Below the pieces are notes generated by a model that made no database searches, was not told the origin of the DNA, and saw only the letters and a program-made list of their open reading frames with translations. From DATJPR01 sp035506295 (GTDB taxonomy: Bacteria; Bacteroidota; Ignavibacteria; UBA10030; UBA6906), in contig DATJPR010000001.1 in the NCBI GenBank assembly GCA_035506295.1, positions 1 through 8,621 on the forward strand: a stretch of DNA of 8,621 bases. The letters run 5' to 3'. A program made the position numbers and the translations under genes. Below are positions 1 to 6,353 of this stretch, piece by piece. Each line of letters begins with the position of its first letter. The first letter of the stretch is position 1.

Positions 1-260
1 CCGGCATTGAGAAGGGCCGTCCGGACGGTGCCGGGCACGACATAGGGCATGCAGTCCTTCGGGACATTCCCCGGGACTTCCAGGTGTTTCGTCATCCCAA
101 TACCGATCGAATAATCTTTCATGAGCCAGGGACCGCTCAGGTCGATTGAGCCGGAAATCGCGTTCGTTTGTGAGACGGCGAAGGTGGGATGAACGAAAGC
201 GACCGTACACGCGAAGCTGAAAAGGAAAGCCAACACTGTTATGCGAAAGCCTGATTTCAT
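1..260 (-). CDS. Secreted glycoside hydrolase family 2-type protein (beta-mannosidase / exo-glucosaminidase-like), N-terminus only
   Basis: The start is ATG at 260, preceded on the minus strand by a strong GAGGAGG ribosome-binding site nine bases upstream. The frame stays open for 86 codons to the window edge, so only the N-terminus is visible. Residues 1-28 form a signal peptide: MKSG-FR, then a hydrophobic core, ending in PTFA before VSQ, which predicts export. Residues about 38-86 (DLSGPWLMKDYSIG, then VPGTVRTALLNAG) resemble the start of the GH2 sugar-binding domain in beta-mannosidases and exo-beta-D-glucosaminidases, where 'L.G.W...' is followed by 'vPgtVhtdLl.aG'. If so, the enzyme would trim plant or microbial polysaccharide outside the cytoplasm. 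The catalytic domain is off the window, so substrate and integrity cannot be judged. The family call rests on this short region and is moderately sure. Confidence 0.7.
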   Translation of the reverse strand, partial: MKSGFRITVLAFLFSFACTVAFVHPTFAVSQTNAISGSIDLSGPWLMKDYSIGIGMTKHLEVPGNVPKDCMPYVVPGTVRTALLNA

Positions 261-333
261 GGGGAACCGCCTCCTCACGTAAAAGATTTTGGGAAATCGA
301 TGGCTGACAGCCGGCGACAAGGAAGTAAGCTTC

Positions 334-364
334 CAAAGCTATCGGGAAATTACCAAGGAATCAA
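334..364 (-). promoter_or_regulatory. Candidate Bacteroidota-type promoter for the GH2 gene
   Basis: Read on the minus strand, TTG (364-362) is followed after 20 bases by TAGCTTTG (341-334). This fits the Bacteroidota -7 consensus TAnnTTTG, with a TTG-type -33 element at a workable distance. It would give a leader of about 65-70 nt before the ATG at 260. Just downstream is a small inverted repeat, GGAAG-TAAG-CTTCC (321-334), which could be an operator. The match is short and could arise by chance. The rest of the 188-bp divergent spacer holds only a TTGACA (375-380) without a convincing -10, which may serve the plus-strand gene at 449. Confidence 0.3.
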
Positions 365-448
365 TCATTGCGTTTTGACATTTCCATGACACCGCGATCA
401 GATGCAAATGATACCTTCTGACAGACTTCATTCTCGAAGGCAACGCCT

Positions 449-1612
449 ATGTCCCACTTCCGTTGCATCTTTTCCCTGTTCGTCCTTATGGCCTCGATGT
501 GGCATGGCGCACTCTTCGGTCAGGACACGGCGAAGGTCGTGATCCTCAGCGAACGGGTGGGACCCGACATTGAGCTGGAAGATCAGCGAGCATTCCGCCT
601 TTTTGGCCAGATCAAAGATTTCTACTGTGCGACGGTGTACCAGCGGCCGGACAGCACCTTCTTCGTCCGTATCGTTCTTCAAAGCCCGGACGGAACCCGT
701 CGGGATACCACGATCGATTATCCCTCAACGCTCTTGCTGATGATGGCCGAGAAGATCAACCACTTCGAGGGGCTCGAACGAGGCACATACCGCTTCGGCA
801 CGGATCCCGCCGCGCTCCATTTTGCGGAAGGTGGATCAGTCTCCTTTGCGTCGGTGAAGAGTGCCCGACGGGGATCTGACAGATCTTCTGCAGGCAAGAT
901 TCCACAACGGGATTCGGTCACAGTTCCTTCGGTGAAGAAGGACACAGCGTTGTCTCCGATCGTCGAGCGGGCATATCCCGATCGCCTACCGCTGGTTCCC
1001 GATTCTATCAGCGAGGATCTCCTTGACGGAAGTAGTGTCAATTGCTGGCTCGGGGCAGGACTGTCCTGGTATTCACCCGGCTATGAGGGACTTGCAAGCT
1101 CGTATCGCTCCGTCGAGGCGCAATTGCGATCGCTGGGAGCCTCGGTGTTTCTTGGAGATCCCGCCTTTGCCGGATCAGGGATCCTGTGGCTGGACCTGAG
1201 AATGCGTCTGGCAGGTGATCTCCTGGGGACGATCGAGGCAGGGACCCAGATCGGCAGCGATACGAAGTTCAGCTCGATCTCCGTCGGGCTGCAGTACAAT
1301 CTGCCGTATCTGGTGGCGCCCATTCTTCGCCCCTTCATTGCGGCGGCGCTCGGCAGCTTCAAGATCCATGCTGAGCAGGCATTCGATATCCCGCTCAAAG
1401 ACGGAGGGACGTTCAAAGGAATTATCATCGACGCGTCACATTTCGGGAGTCAGTACTCTGTCGGCATCGAAGTCGGAAGAAGCACCGTGGTGAGCATCTC
1501 TGCGAGCTATCTGTCCGTGCCGGTCGTACATCAGACAACCTATCTTGGCACTGACGCGAACATGGACATGAGTAGCTTCCTGATTTCCGCCAGAGTGCTG
1601 GTGGCATGGTAG
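449..1612 (+). CDS. Unrecognised secreted protein with probable C-terminal outer-membrane beta-barrel
   Basis: 387 residues, not assignable to a named gene. Residues 1-24 are a signal peptide (FRCIFSLFVLMASMW core, ending ALFG before QDT). Residues about 28-125 form a compact N-terminal module starting VVILSERVGPDIELEDQ, which I recall from hypothetical proteins of Chlorobi/Ignavibacteria. Residues about 130-195 are a polar, Ser/Pro/Arg-rich linker. From about 196 to the end there are alternating hydrophobic/polar strands rich in Gly and aromatics (LGAGLSWYS, LWLDLRMRLAG, ISVGLQYNLPYL, YSVGIEVGR, FLISARVLVAW), ending in a C-terminal Trp. This fits an outer-membrane barrel of the OMP_b-brl type; the barrel is inferred from pattern only. 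The ATG at 449 has a purine-rich GAAGG site eight bases upstream. The next gene follows after 35 bp on the same strand, so the two are probably co-transcribed. Confidence 0.75.
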   Translation: MSHFRCIFSLFVLMASMWHGALFGQDTAKVVILSERVGPDIELEDQRAFRLFGQIKDFYCATVYQRPDSTFFVRIVLQSPDGTRRDTTIDYPSTLLLMMAEKINHFEGLERGTYRFGTDPAALHFAEGGSVSFASVKSARRGSDRSSAGKIPQRDSVTVPSVKKDTALSPIVERAYPDRLPLVPDSISEDLLDGSSVNCWLGAGLSWYSPGYEGLASSYRSVEAQLRSLGASVFLGDPAFAGSGILWLDLRMRLAGDLLGTIEAGTQIGSDTKFSSISVGLQYNLPYLVAPILRPFIAAALGSFKIHAEQAFDIPLKDGGTFKGIIIDASHFGSQYSVGIEVGRSTVVSISASYLSVPVVHQTTYLGTDANMDMSSFLISARVLVAW

Positions 1613-1647
1613 TGAACGCTCACGTTTGCTAAGTTCGAGGTGGTCCC

Positions 1648-3246
1648 ATGAAGCCTCCCTTCTTGTCTCTCGCGGTCCTTGTGTTACTCGCCGTGCAGGC
1701 TGCTAACCAGGGATGTACGGTGACGAAGAATATTACGCTTCGCTCGGAACTGAAAACGCCCAGAGCGACCGGGCCGATCTCGTTACTCACCAAAGATAGC
1801 TCAACGTACCTGTTGAAAACGTACACTCTTATTGGCCAGGTTCTCGCCGGGAAGGGTACTGTAAGGAAGAACGGCAAAGAGAAGGAATTTGATGGCGAAC
1901 TCAAGCTCGCCGATATCGGCTACATCAAGGCGAGAGAGACGGATGTCCTGAAGGGGTTGGCGGCAATCGGCTTCACCGCTGCTTTTGTTGGCGTTGTCGG
2001 GCAAAGTGGGGGAGCAGCGAGTGGGTTGAATGTGGATGCGAAGATCGTCTACCCGTCAGGCGGAGGCTCATCATGTCCTTTTGTCTATGGGTGGAATGGA
2101 ACCGCATACACGCTGGAAGGCGAAGCGTTCGGGGTGGGTCTCGGATCTGCGCTCGAACTGACGACCTGCACCGTGCTGCCTTCCCTCGCCGAAGATCGGG
2201 GAGGTGTACGAATCAGATTGACGAACGAACGCGCGGAAACGCACTATGTTAATTCAGTGGCCGTCGTTGCCGTGGAGACGCCGCAGGGGAGCACGGTCTA
2301 TGCCGACGGAAACGGTGCCCTCTGGCCCGTTGTCCACGAAGTCGGTGCGAACGTCGCGGTCGATCGCGATGGGAACGACATCTCAGAACTGGTGGCGCAC
2401 TGCGACGGACGCTACTGGGAATCCGACCCGGGACGAACGACACAGGGCACGGCGTATCGCGATACGATCGACCTCCTCGTTGATGTCCCCCGCGATGTAC
2501 GGGAGGGATGTATTGTCGTCCACGCCATCAATACACGGTTGTCGGAAGCGGCCTATGGTCTCGTTGCCGATCTCCTGGGAGCGGAGTCCCTGGAATTTCT
2601 CCGCGCAGCCGAACATGACCCGGAAATGATCGAATCCCTCCGGCAATGGGTTCGTGAAGCCGCATTGAACGCGTACCTCTGGAATGGAAGTGGCTGGGAC
2701 TCCCTCGGAAGACTGCTCCCCGAAGCCAACAGTGTGCCGTTCGCCAAGGTGATCCGCTGGAAGTCAGGCTTCAGGACCCACGATGCGCTTCGGCTCCGGT
2801 TCATTTCGCTGCAGGATGTCTGGAAAATCGACGCGTTTGGCTTCGACGCCTCATGCGCTTCGCCACTCGCGCAGCACGCGCTGAAGCTGAAATCGGCGGA
2901 GGCCGCCGACGGAGCAGATGTCAGTCGTCGTGTCACAACTTCCGACCATGACTATGCGGTATTGGTGACGGGTGATCGTATCGATATGACGTTCGATGCA
3001 TGGCAGCCAGCGCCGGGAAACCGTGTGACCTATGCCGCTGATATCCGGGGGTACCTGTACGAGTGGGTTCCTGCAGAACGGCATGAATGGGCGGAGATGC
3101 TCTGCGCAGCGTTGCCGACCGGCTCAAGGCTGCCGCTGGTGAAGAGCTTGCTTCGCGACAGGGGGGCGCTTCTGCCGGTGATCTATTCGGTCACTCATCG
3201 ACCGGCGTCCACCGCTCCAGCAGCTTCTCAGGGATTCCGTCGATAA
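1648..3246 (+). CDS. Unrecognised large secreted protein or lipoprotein, probably envelope-associated
   Basis: 532 residues, no family I can name. The start ATG has GAGGTGG upstream with suitable spacing. Residues 1-22 are a hydrophobic leader followed by Cys23 in the context AANQGC. This may be a relaxed lipobox, but it lacks the usual L-[AS]-[GA]-C, so lipidation is uncertain. Residues about 30-100 are a small basic domain. Residues 103-118 are a Gly/Ala-rich hydrophobic stretch that could insert in a membrane. From about 141 a distinctive module begins, CPFVYGWNGTAYTLEGEAFG, followed by RIRLTNERAETHYVNSVAVVAVET. I recall similar text in uncharacterised FCB-group proteins. Cysteines at 143, 174, 252, 288 and 403 could form disulfides. 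The C-terminus from about residue 515 is encoded antisense to the helicase C-terminus, so the last approximately 18 residues may be an extension of the family length. It is probably in an operon with the gene ending at 1612. Confidence 0.75.
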   Translation: MKPPFLSLAVLVLLAVQAANQGCTVTKNITLRSELKTPRATGPISLLTKDSSTYLLKTYTLIGQVLAGKGTVRKNGKEKEFDGELKLADIGYIKARETDVLKGLAAIGFTAAFVGVVGQSGGAASGLNVDAKIVYPSGGGSSCPFVYGWNGTAYTLEGEAFGVGLGSALELTTCTVLPSLAEDRGGVRIRLTNERAETHYVNSVAVVAVETPQGSTVYADGNGALWPVVHEVGANVAVDRDGNDISELVAHCDGRYWESDPGRTTQGTAYRDTIDLLVDVPRDVREGCIVVHAINTRLSEAAYGLVADLLGAESLEFLRAAEHDPEMIESLRQWVREAALNAYLWNGSGWDSLGRLLPEANSVPFAKVIRWKSGFRTHDALRLRFISLQDVWKIDAFGFDASCASPLAQHALKLKSAEAADGADVSRRVTTSDHDYAVLVTGDRIDMTFDAWQPAPGNRVTYAADIRGYLYEWVPAERHEWAEMLCAALPTGSRLPLVKSLLRDRGALLPVIYSVTHRPASTAPAASQGFRR

Positions 3247-4228
3247 ACCGCGACGGCTTGGACAGGATCATCCCGCTCTCTCGGTCGTAGACGTTGATCG
3301 GGTACGTGATGAAGAGGTGTTCCTTCGCCCGCGTGCACGCGACATACATCAGTCGACGTTCCTCTTCGATCGAGTCGTCATCCATTGCTGCCCGCGCAGC
3401 AGGAAATCTCCCCTCGAGTGCGTACATCACGAAGACGGAGTTCCACTCCAGACCCTTCGCGCTGTGGATCGTCGAGAGGATCAGCTTCTCGTCGTCGCTT
3501 CCCGGGTCGCTGATGTCCGTTACGCTTTCGGTCGCCGGCTCAAGCGCGAGGTCGGTCAAGAGGGTCGAAAGCGATCGATACCGTTCAGTGATCTGCACGA
3601 ACATCTCCAGGTCCTTCGCCCGCTTGTTGTGATCGTCGTACCGGAGCTTGAAGATCGGCTCGTAGTACTCCAGAAGACGCTGGGTGCGATCCGTGGGGCT
3701 GAGATGTTCGGCCGAAGCGTCCTTGAGCGTGGCAAAAAGAGGAACGGCCTTTTCGGGGTACGCCTTATAGTTCGACCACAAGGCGGGAAGCCGTGTGGAC
3801 TCGGCATCGCCGGTCGGCGCCATTTTCTTCGAGAGGATGTCGTCCAGGATCTTCTCTGCGGTGCGTGGCCCGACGCCATCGACGAGCAGCAGGATCCGGT
3901 TCCACGCAACGGCGTCCCGGGGATTGTCGAGTACCCGCAGATAAGAGACGATGTCCTTGATGTGCGCGGTCTCCATGAGCTTGAGGCCGCCGTACTTGAC
4001 GAACGGGATGTTGGCTTTCGTGAGCTCGAGCTCGAGATCAAAGGAGAGAAAGCCCGAGCGGAAAAGCACGGCGATCTCGCTCAGGGAGATCCCCTCTTCG
4101 CGAAGTTCGAGCACCTTCTGGACGATGAAGCGCGACTGGATGTTCTCCGACTGCGCTGCAATGATCACCGGAAGCTCGCCACCGAGCTTGTGCGTGTAGA
4201 GTTCTTTGGAGAATTTGTGACGGCTCAT
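3191..4228 (-). CDS. UvrD/PcrA-type helicase, C-terminal half (domains 2A/2B) as a separate ORF
   Basis: 345 residues, holding only the second half of an SF1A 3'-5' DNA helicase. Visible in order: EIAVLFRS (51-58, start of domain 2A), IPFVKYGG (74-81), a helical 2B-like middle with the DGVGPRTAEKIL helix-hairpin-helix-like sequence (117-128), motif V LSTIHSAKGLEW (251-262), and motif VI EERRLMYVACTRAKEHL (289-305) with the catalytic arginines. There is no Walker A or DExx; those lie in the ORF ending at 5248. The start chosen is ATG at 4228, which overlaps the methyltransferase stop as ATGA and has AAGAAGG seven bases upstream. The frame stays open further upstream, but only as an out-of-frame reading of the methyltransferase. 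The first residues, RHKFSKELYTHK, continue naturally from the RRARD end of the N-half. No motif is degenerate, so the product may still work with the N-half. The 3' end overlaps the convergent plus-strand gene by 56 bp. Confidence 0.85.
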   Translation of the reverse strand: MSRHKFSKELYTHKLGGELPVIIAAQSENIQSRFIVQKVLELREEGISLSEIAVLFRSGFLSFDLELELTKANIPFVKYGGLKLMETAHIKDIVSYLRVLDNPRDAVAWNRILLLVDGVGPRTAEKILDDILSKKMAPTGDAESTRLPALWSNYKAYPEKAVPLFATLKDASAEHLSPTDRTQRLLEYYEPIFKLRYDDHNKRAKDLEMFVQITERYRSLSTLLTDLALEPATESVTDISDPGSDDEKLILSTIHSAKGLEWNSVFVMYALEGRFPAARAAMDDDSIEEERRLMYVACTRAKEHLFITYPINVYDRESGMILSKPSRFIDGIPEKLLERWTPVDE

Positions 4229-5070
4229 GCCAGTGCCTTCTTCAGTGCCCGGATATAGTCCGGCGTCGTTCCGCAGCAGCCGCCGATGAACGAAGCGCCC
4301 AGCGCAGCCCACCGCTTTGCGAACACGACATATTCTTCCCGGGAAACATCGCACTCGAACTTTTCCTGCCGCTCGGCCCCGGGGACGCCCACATTCGCGT
4401 ACACGCCGAAGCGAAGCGGGGAAGTGCGTTTCAAGCGACTGATGGCGGACGTCATCGCGTGCGGCGAAATGCAATTCAACGATAGTGCCCACGGACGATG
4501 CGTGAGCACCCGTGTTACGGCCTCTTCCAGGGGCGTTCCGTCGTAGAGATCCCCGTCCGCGTTGCAAAGGAAGCTCACGATCGTGCGGACCCCGGTCCCG
4601 GTCGCAGCGGCGCAAGCGGCCTCCGCCTCCCAGGCCGTTCCCATGGTCTCGCACAGGAGAAGATCGACCCCCGCGTCGGCAAGACGCCGCGCATGAAGCC
4701 GGTGCTCTCGATCCAACTGGTCGGAGGGAGGAACAAGGTCCGGCCGGTAGCAGTCTTCCAGCGGCGCAATCGAGCCGGCGATCTGCACTTGCCGGTCCGG
4801 GAATTTCGCGCGCGCTTCTTTCGCAAGCTCGACGGCCAGCGACGTCAGCTCCGCGGAGCGATCAGGAATACCGGCGAGCCCGAAGGTCCGCGTCGTCGTC
4901 CGAAATGTGTTCGCCGTGATGATGTCGGCGCCGGCGGCGACGTATTCTTCATGAATGGCGAGAACGAGCGCCGGGTTATCCATGAGCGAGTTCGCCGACC
5001 ACAAGGGGAGATCGATATTTGCGCCACGAGAAGCGAGGAGCGTTCCCATGGCACCATCAAGCAATATCAT
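4225..5070 (-). CDS. Homocysteine S-methyltransferase (zinc-dependent, MmuM/BHMT-type domain)
   Basis: 281 residues, about the usual length of a stand-alone Hcy-binding TIM barrel (Pfam S-methyl_trans). It transfers a methyl group to homocysteine to make methionine in the cytoplasm. The donor (S-methylmethionine, betaine or other) cannot be told from the sequence. Key features: the N-terminal LLDGAMGTLL (3-12), ADIITANTFRTT (48-59), AGSIAPLEDCY (98-108), the strand LLLCETMGT (136-144), and the three zinc-ligand cysteines Cys200 (LNC) and Cys265-Cys266 (GGCCGTTP, 263-270). All are intact. It lacks the pterin, cobalamin and reactivation domains of MetH. The start ATG at 5070 is the only plausible one: an in-frame stop lies at 5113-5115 and only a weak GGTGGA is upstream. 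It sits between the two halves of a helicase gene on the same strand, and its stop TGA overlaps the ATG of the helicase C-half. That position suggests insertion. Confidence 0.88.
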   Translation of the reverse strand: MILLDGAMGTLLASRGANIDLPLWSANSLMDNPALVLAIHEEYVAAGADIITANTFRTTTRTFGLAGIPDRSAELTSLAVELAKEARAKFPDRQVQIAGSIAPLEDCYRPDLVPPSDQLDREHRLHARRLADAGVDLLLCETMGTAWEAEAACAAATGTGVRTIVSFLCNADGDLYDGTPLEEAVTRVLTHRPWALSLNCISPHAMTSAISRLKRTSPLRFGVYANVGVPGAERQEKFECDVSREEYVVFAKRWAALGASFIGGCCGTTPDYIRALKKALA

Positions 5071-5182
5071 GAGCGTCTGTGGTCCACCGTAAGGGCTATG
5101 AATCTGCCAGGATTAGGGAGTATGCAGATTGCGTTGTCTTTGATGCCCGCATCTCAGTTCTCCGAGTCCCACAGTCCCGTAG

Positions 5183-5249
5183 TCTCCCCCTTTCCCCCCA
5201 TCTCCCCTTCTCCCCTTCTCCCCTTCCCCCTTTCCCCCCTTCTCCCCTC
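5183..5249. repeat. Polypyrimidine/polypurine G-run tract at the helicase breakpoint
   Basis: On the plus strand 5183-5249 is pyrimidine except for one A at 5200. It contains three tandem copies of the octamer CTCCCCTT (5202-5225), flanked by a 15-base direct repeat TCCCCCTTTCCCCCC at 5185-5199 and 5225-5239. On the minus (transcribed) strand this gives at least eight runs of four or more G separated by 2-4 bases, an ideal G-quadruplex-forming pattern. It begins within the TGA stop of the helicase N-half and lies upstream of the methyltransferase. Just to the left are shorter AGTCCC-type repeats (5165-5183). The remaining approximately 95 bases up to the methyltransferase start (5071-5164) show no gene and no clear promoter. 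Confidence 0.8.
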
Positions 5250-6252
5250 AGTCCCTCGCCCTGCGGATGATCTCGTTCGTCAGATCCAGGATCGGCTGCG
5301 TGCTCCGGTAGTTCTCTTCCAGCTTGATGATCTTGCACTTTCCGAATTGCTCCGGGAAATCCAGGATGTTTCGCACGGTCGCGCCGCGGAAACTGTAGAT
5401 CGATTGCGCGTCGTCGCCGACAACCATGACGTTGTGATGGCGGGAAGCGAGAAGCTGGACAATCTCGGCCTGGATGAGGTTCGTGTCCTGATATTCGTCC
5501 ACCATGATGTACTTGTAGCGGTCGCAGATCTTGAGGCGCACCTGCTCCACGTCTCGAAGGAGCTTTCGCAGGTAGAGCAAAAGATCGTCATAGTCCATCA
5601 GGTTATGGCGCGACTTGTATTCTTCGAACGCCCGCTGAAGCCGGGTGATTTCCTCCAGATATCCTTCGTAGTGCGGATACTCATCGCGCAGGATATCGCG
5701 GATCGGGCGGACCGTATTCACGGCCATCGAAAAGATATCGTACAGCGTCTGCTTGCGGGGAAAGCGCTTCTCCTTCATGTCAAACTTCAGCTTCGTGCGG
5801 AGGAGATTCACGACGTCTTCGGCATCTCCCTGGTCGAGGATGCTGAAGGACGATTCGAAGCCGACGAGCGGAGCGTACTGCCGGAGGACGAGATTGGCGA
5901 AGGAGTGGAACGTCCCACCCGCGACATTCTCGCATCGAGCATCGAGGAGCATGGATGCACGGCGAAGCATCTCCTGCGCTGCGCGGCGCGTGAAGGTCAG
6001 GAGGAGAATCGCTTCGGGCTTCACCCCGAGCTCGACGAGATACGCGACGCGATAGACGATGGTCCGCGTTTTCCCCGTGCCTGCGCCGGCGACGATCAGA
6101 TGCGGGCCGTTGACCGACGAGACCGCGTCGTATTGGGCGGCATTCAGCTCGTTCCGATAGTCGATCTTGAACTTCTGCGGCACCGAAGGAGCGGCTTCGG
6201 GCTCGGCGTAGGGAGTTTTCTTGAGAACGTATTTCTTCATGGCTGAACTCAT
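5248..6252 (-). CDS. UvrD/PcrA-type helicase, N-terminal half (domains 1A/1B) as a separate ORF
   Basis: 334 residues carrying the ATP-binding half of an SF1A 3'-5' DNA helicase (DNA repair/replication). In order: Q-motif LNAAQYDAV (37-45), Walker A AGAGTGKT (55-62), motif Ia LTFTRRAAQEM (85-95), GTFHSF (113-118), Walker B/DExx VDEYQDTN (251-258), motif III VVGDDAQSIYSFRGA (277-291) and motif IV LEENYRS (311-317). Domain 1B fills 120-245. It stops at RRARD (TGA at 5248), where intact homologues would continue into domain 2A. That continuation is the ORF at 3191-4228. Together the halves give about 680 residues, a normal length for the family. The start may be 6252 or the in-frame ATG at 6240 (MKKYVLKK); the 6252 ATG lies inside the terminal inverted repeat of the 6246-6345 element. 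The element's GGGGG runs are the only ribosome-binding candidates. Confidence 0.87.
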   Translation of the reverse strand: MSSAMKKYVLKKTPYAEPEAAPSVPQKFKIDYRNELNAAQYDAVSSVNGPHLIVAGAGTGKTRTIVYRVAYLVELGVKPEAILLLTFTRRAAQEMLRRASMLLDARCENVAGGTFHSFANLVLRQYAPLVGFESSFSILDQGDAEDVVNLLRTKLKFDMKEKRFPRKQTLYDIFSMAVNTVRPIRDILRDEYPHYEGYLEEITRLQRAFEEYKSRHNLMDYDDLLLYLRKLLRDVEQVRLKICDRYKYIMVDEYQDTNLIQAEIVQLLASRHHNVMVVGDDAQSIYSFRGATVRNILDFPEQFGKCKIIKLEENYRSTQPILDLTNEIIRRARD

Positions 6253-6345
6253 CCCCCTATCCCCCTTCTCTTGTAAAGAGAAGGGGGAGCGAAGGTCCGA
6301 GCGGAATGCACCCCTCTCTTTTTAAGAGAGGGGGTGGGGTGAGTT
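6246..6345. repeat. MITE/REP-like element with terminal inverted repeats, two internal hairpins (copy 1)
   Basis: The left end AACTCATCCCC (6246-6256) is inverted at the right end as GGGGTGAGTT (6336-6345), with one mismatch over the ten aligned bases. Inside are two hairpins. One has a perfect 12-bp stem, CCCCCTTCTCTT (6261-6272) with 6276-6287 and loop GTA. The other has a 10-bp stem, CCCCTCTCTT (6311-6320) with 6324-6333 and loop TTT. On the minus strand the element's last approximately 22 bases match the end of the element at 8367-8479 with a single difference. It fills the gap between the DUF72 stop (6354) and the helicase start, and the helicase ATG at 6252 lies inside its end. The hairpin nearest 6333 may also slow transcription past the DUF72 gene, but no U-tract follows it. 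No coding potential is seen. Confidence 0.8.
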
Positions 6346-6353
6346 CCGCCGGT

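Noticed and set aside
3317..4258. Plus-strand open frame (313 codons) antisense to the helicase C-half
   Set aside because: No recognisable motifs; the minus strand encodes conserved helicase motifs V and VI across the same region.
4229..4654. Upstream extension of the helicase C-half frame by 142 codons
   Set aside because: This part is an out-of-frame Gly/Arg-rich reading of the methyltransferase. The helicase similarity begins just after the ATG at 4228.
5183..5249. CRISPR-like or VNTR array
   Set aside because: The tandem units are only eight bases with no spacers; this is a low-complexity G-run tract. No CRISPR array is present in the window.
4229..5250. The insert in the helicase as an intron or intein
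   Set aside because: It encodes a complete methyltransferase with its own start and stop. No reverse transcriptase, homing endonuclease or intein splice motifs are seen, and an intein would keep the frame open.
4220..5255. Target-site duplication flanking the methyltransferase insert
   Set aside because: Only a four-base TGAG is shared near both junctions and it is in different frames. This is too short to call.
4498..6246. Long plus-strand open frame (582 codons) antisense to the helicase N-half and methyltransferase
   Set aside because: Arg/Asp/Glu/Leu-rich shadow reading typical of high-G+C DNA. The opposite strand carries clear helicase and methyltransferase motifs.
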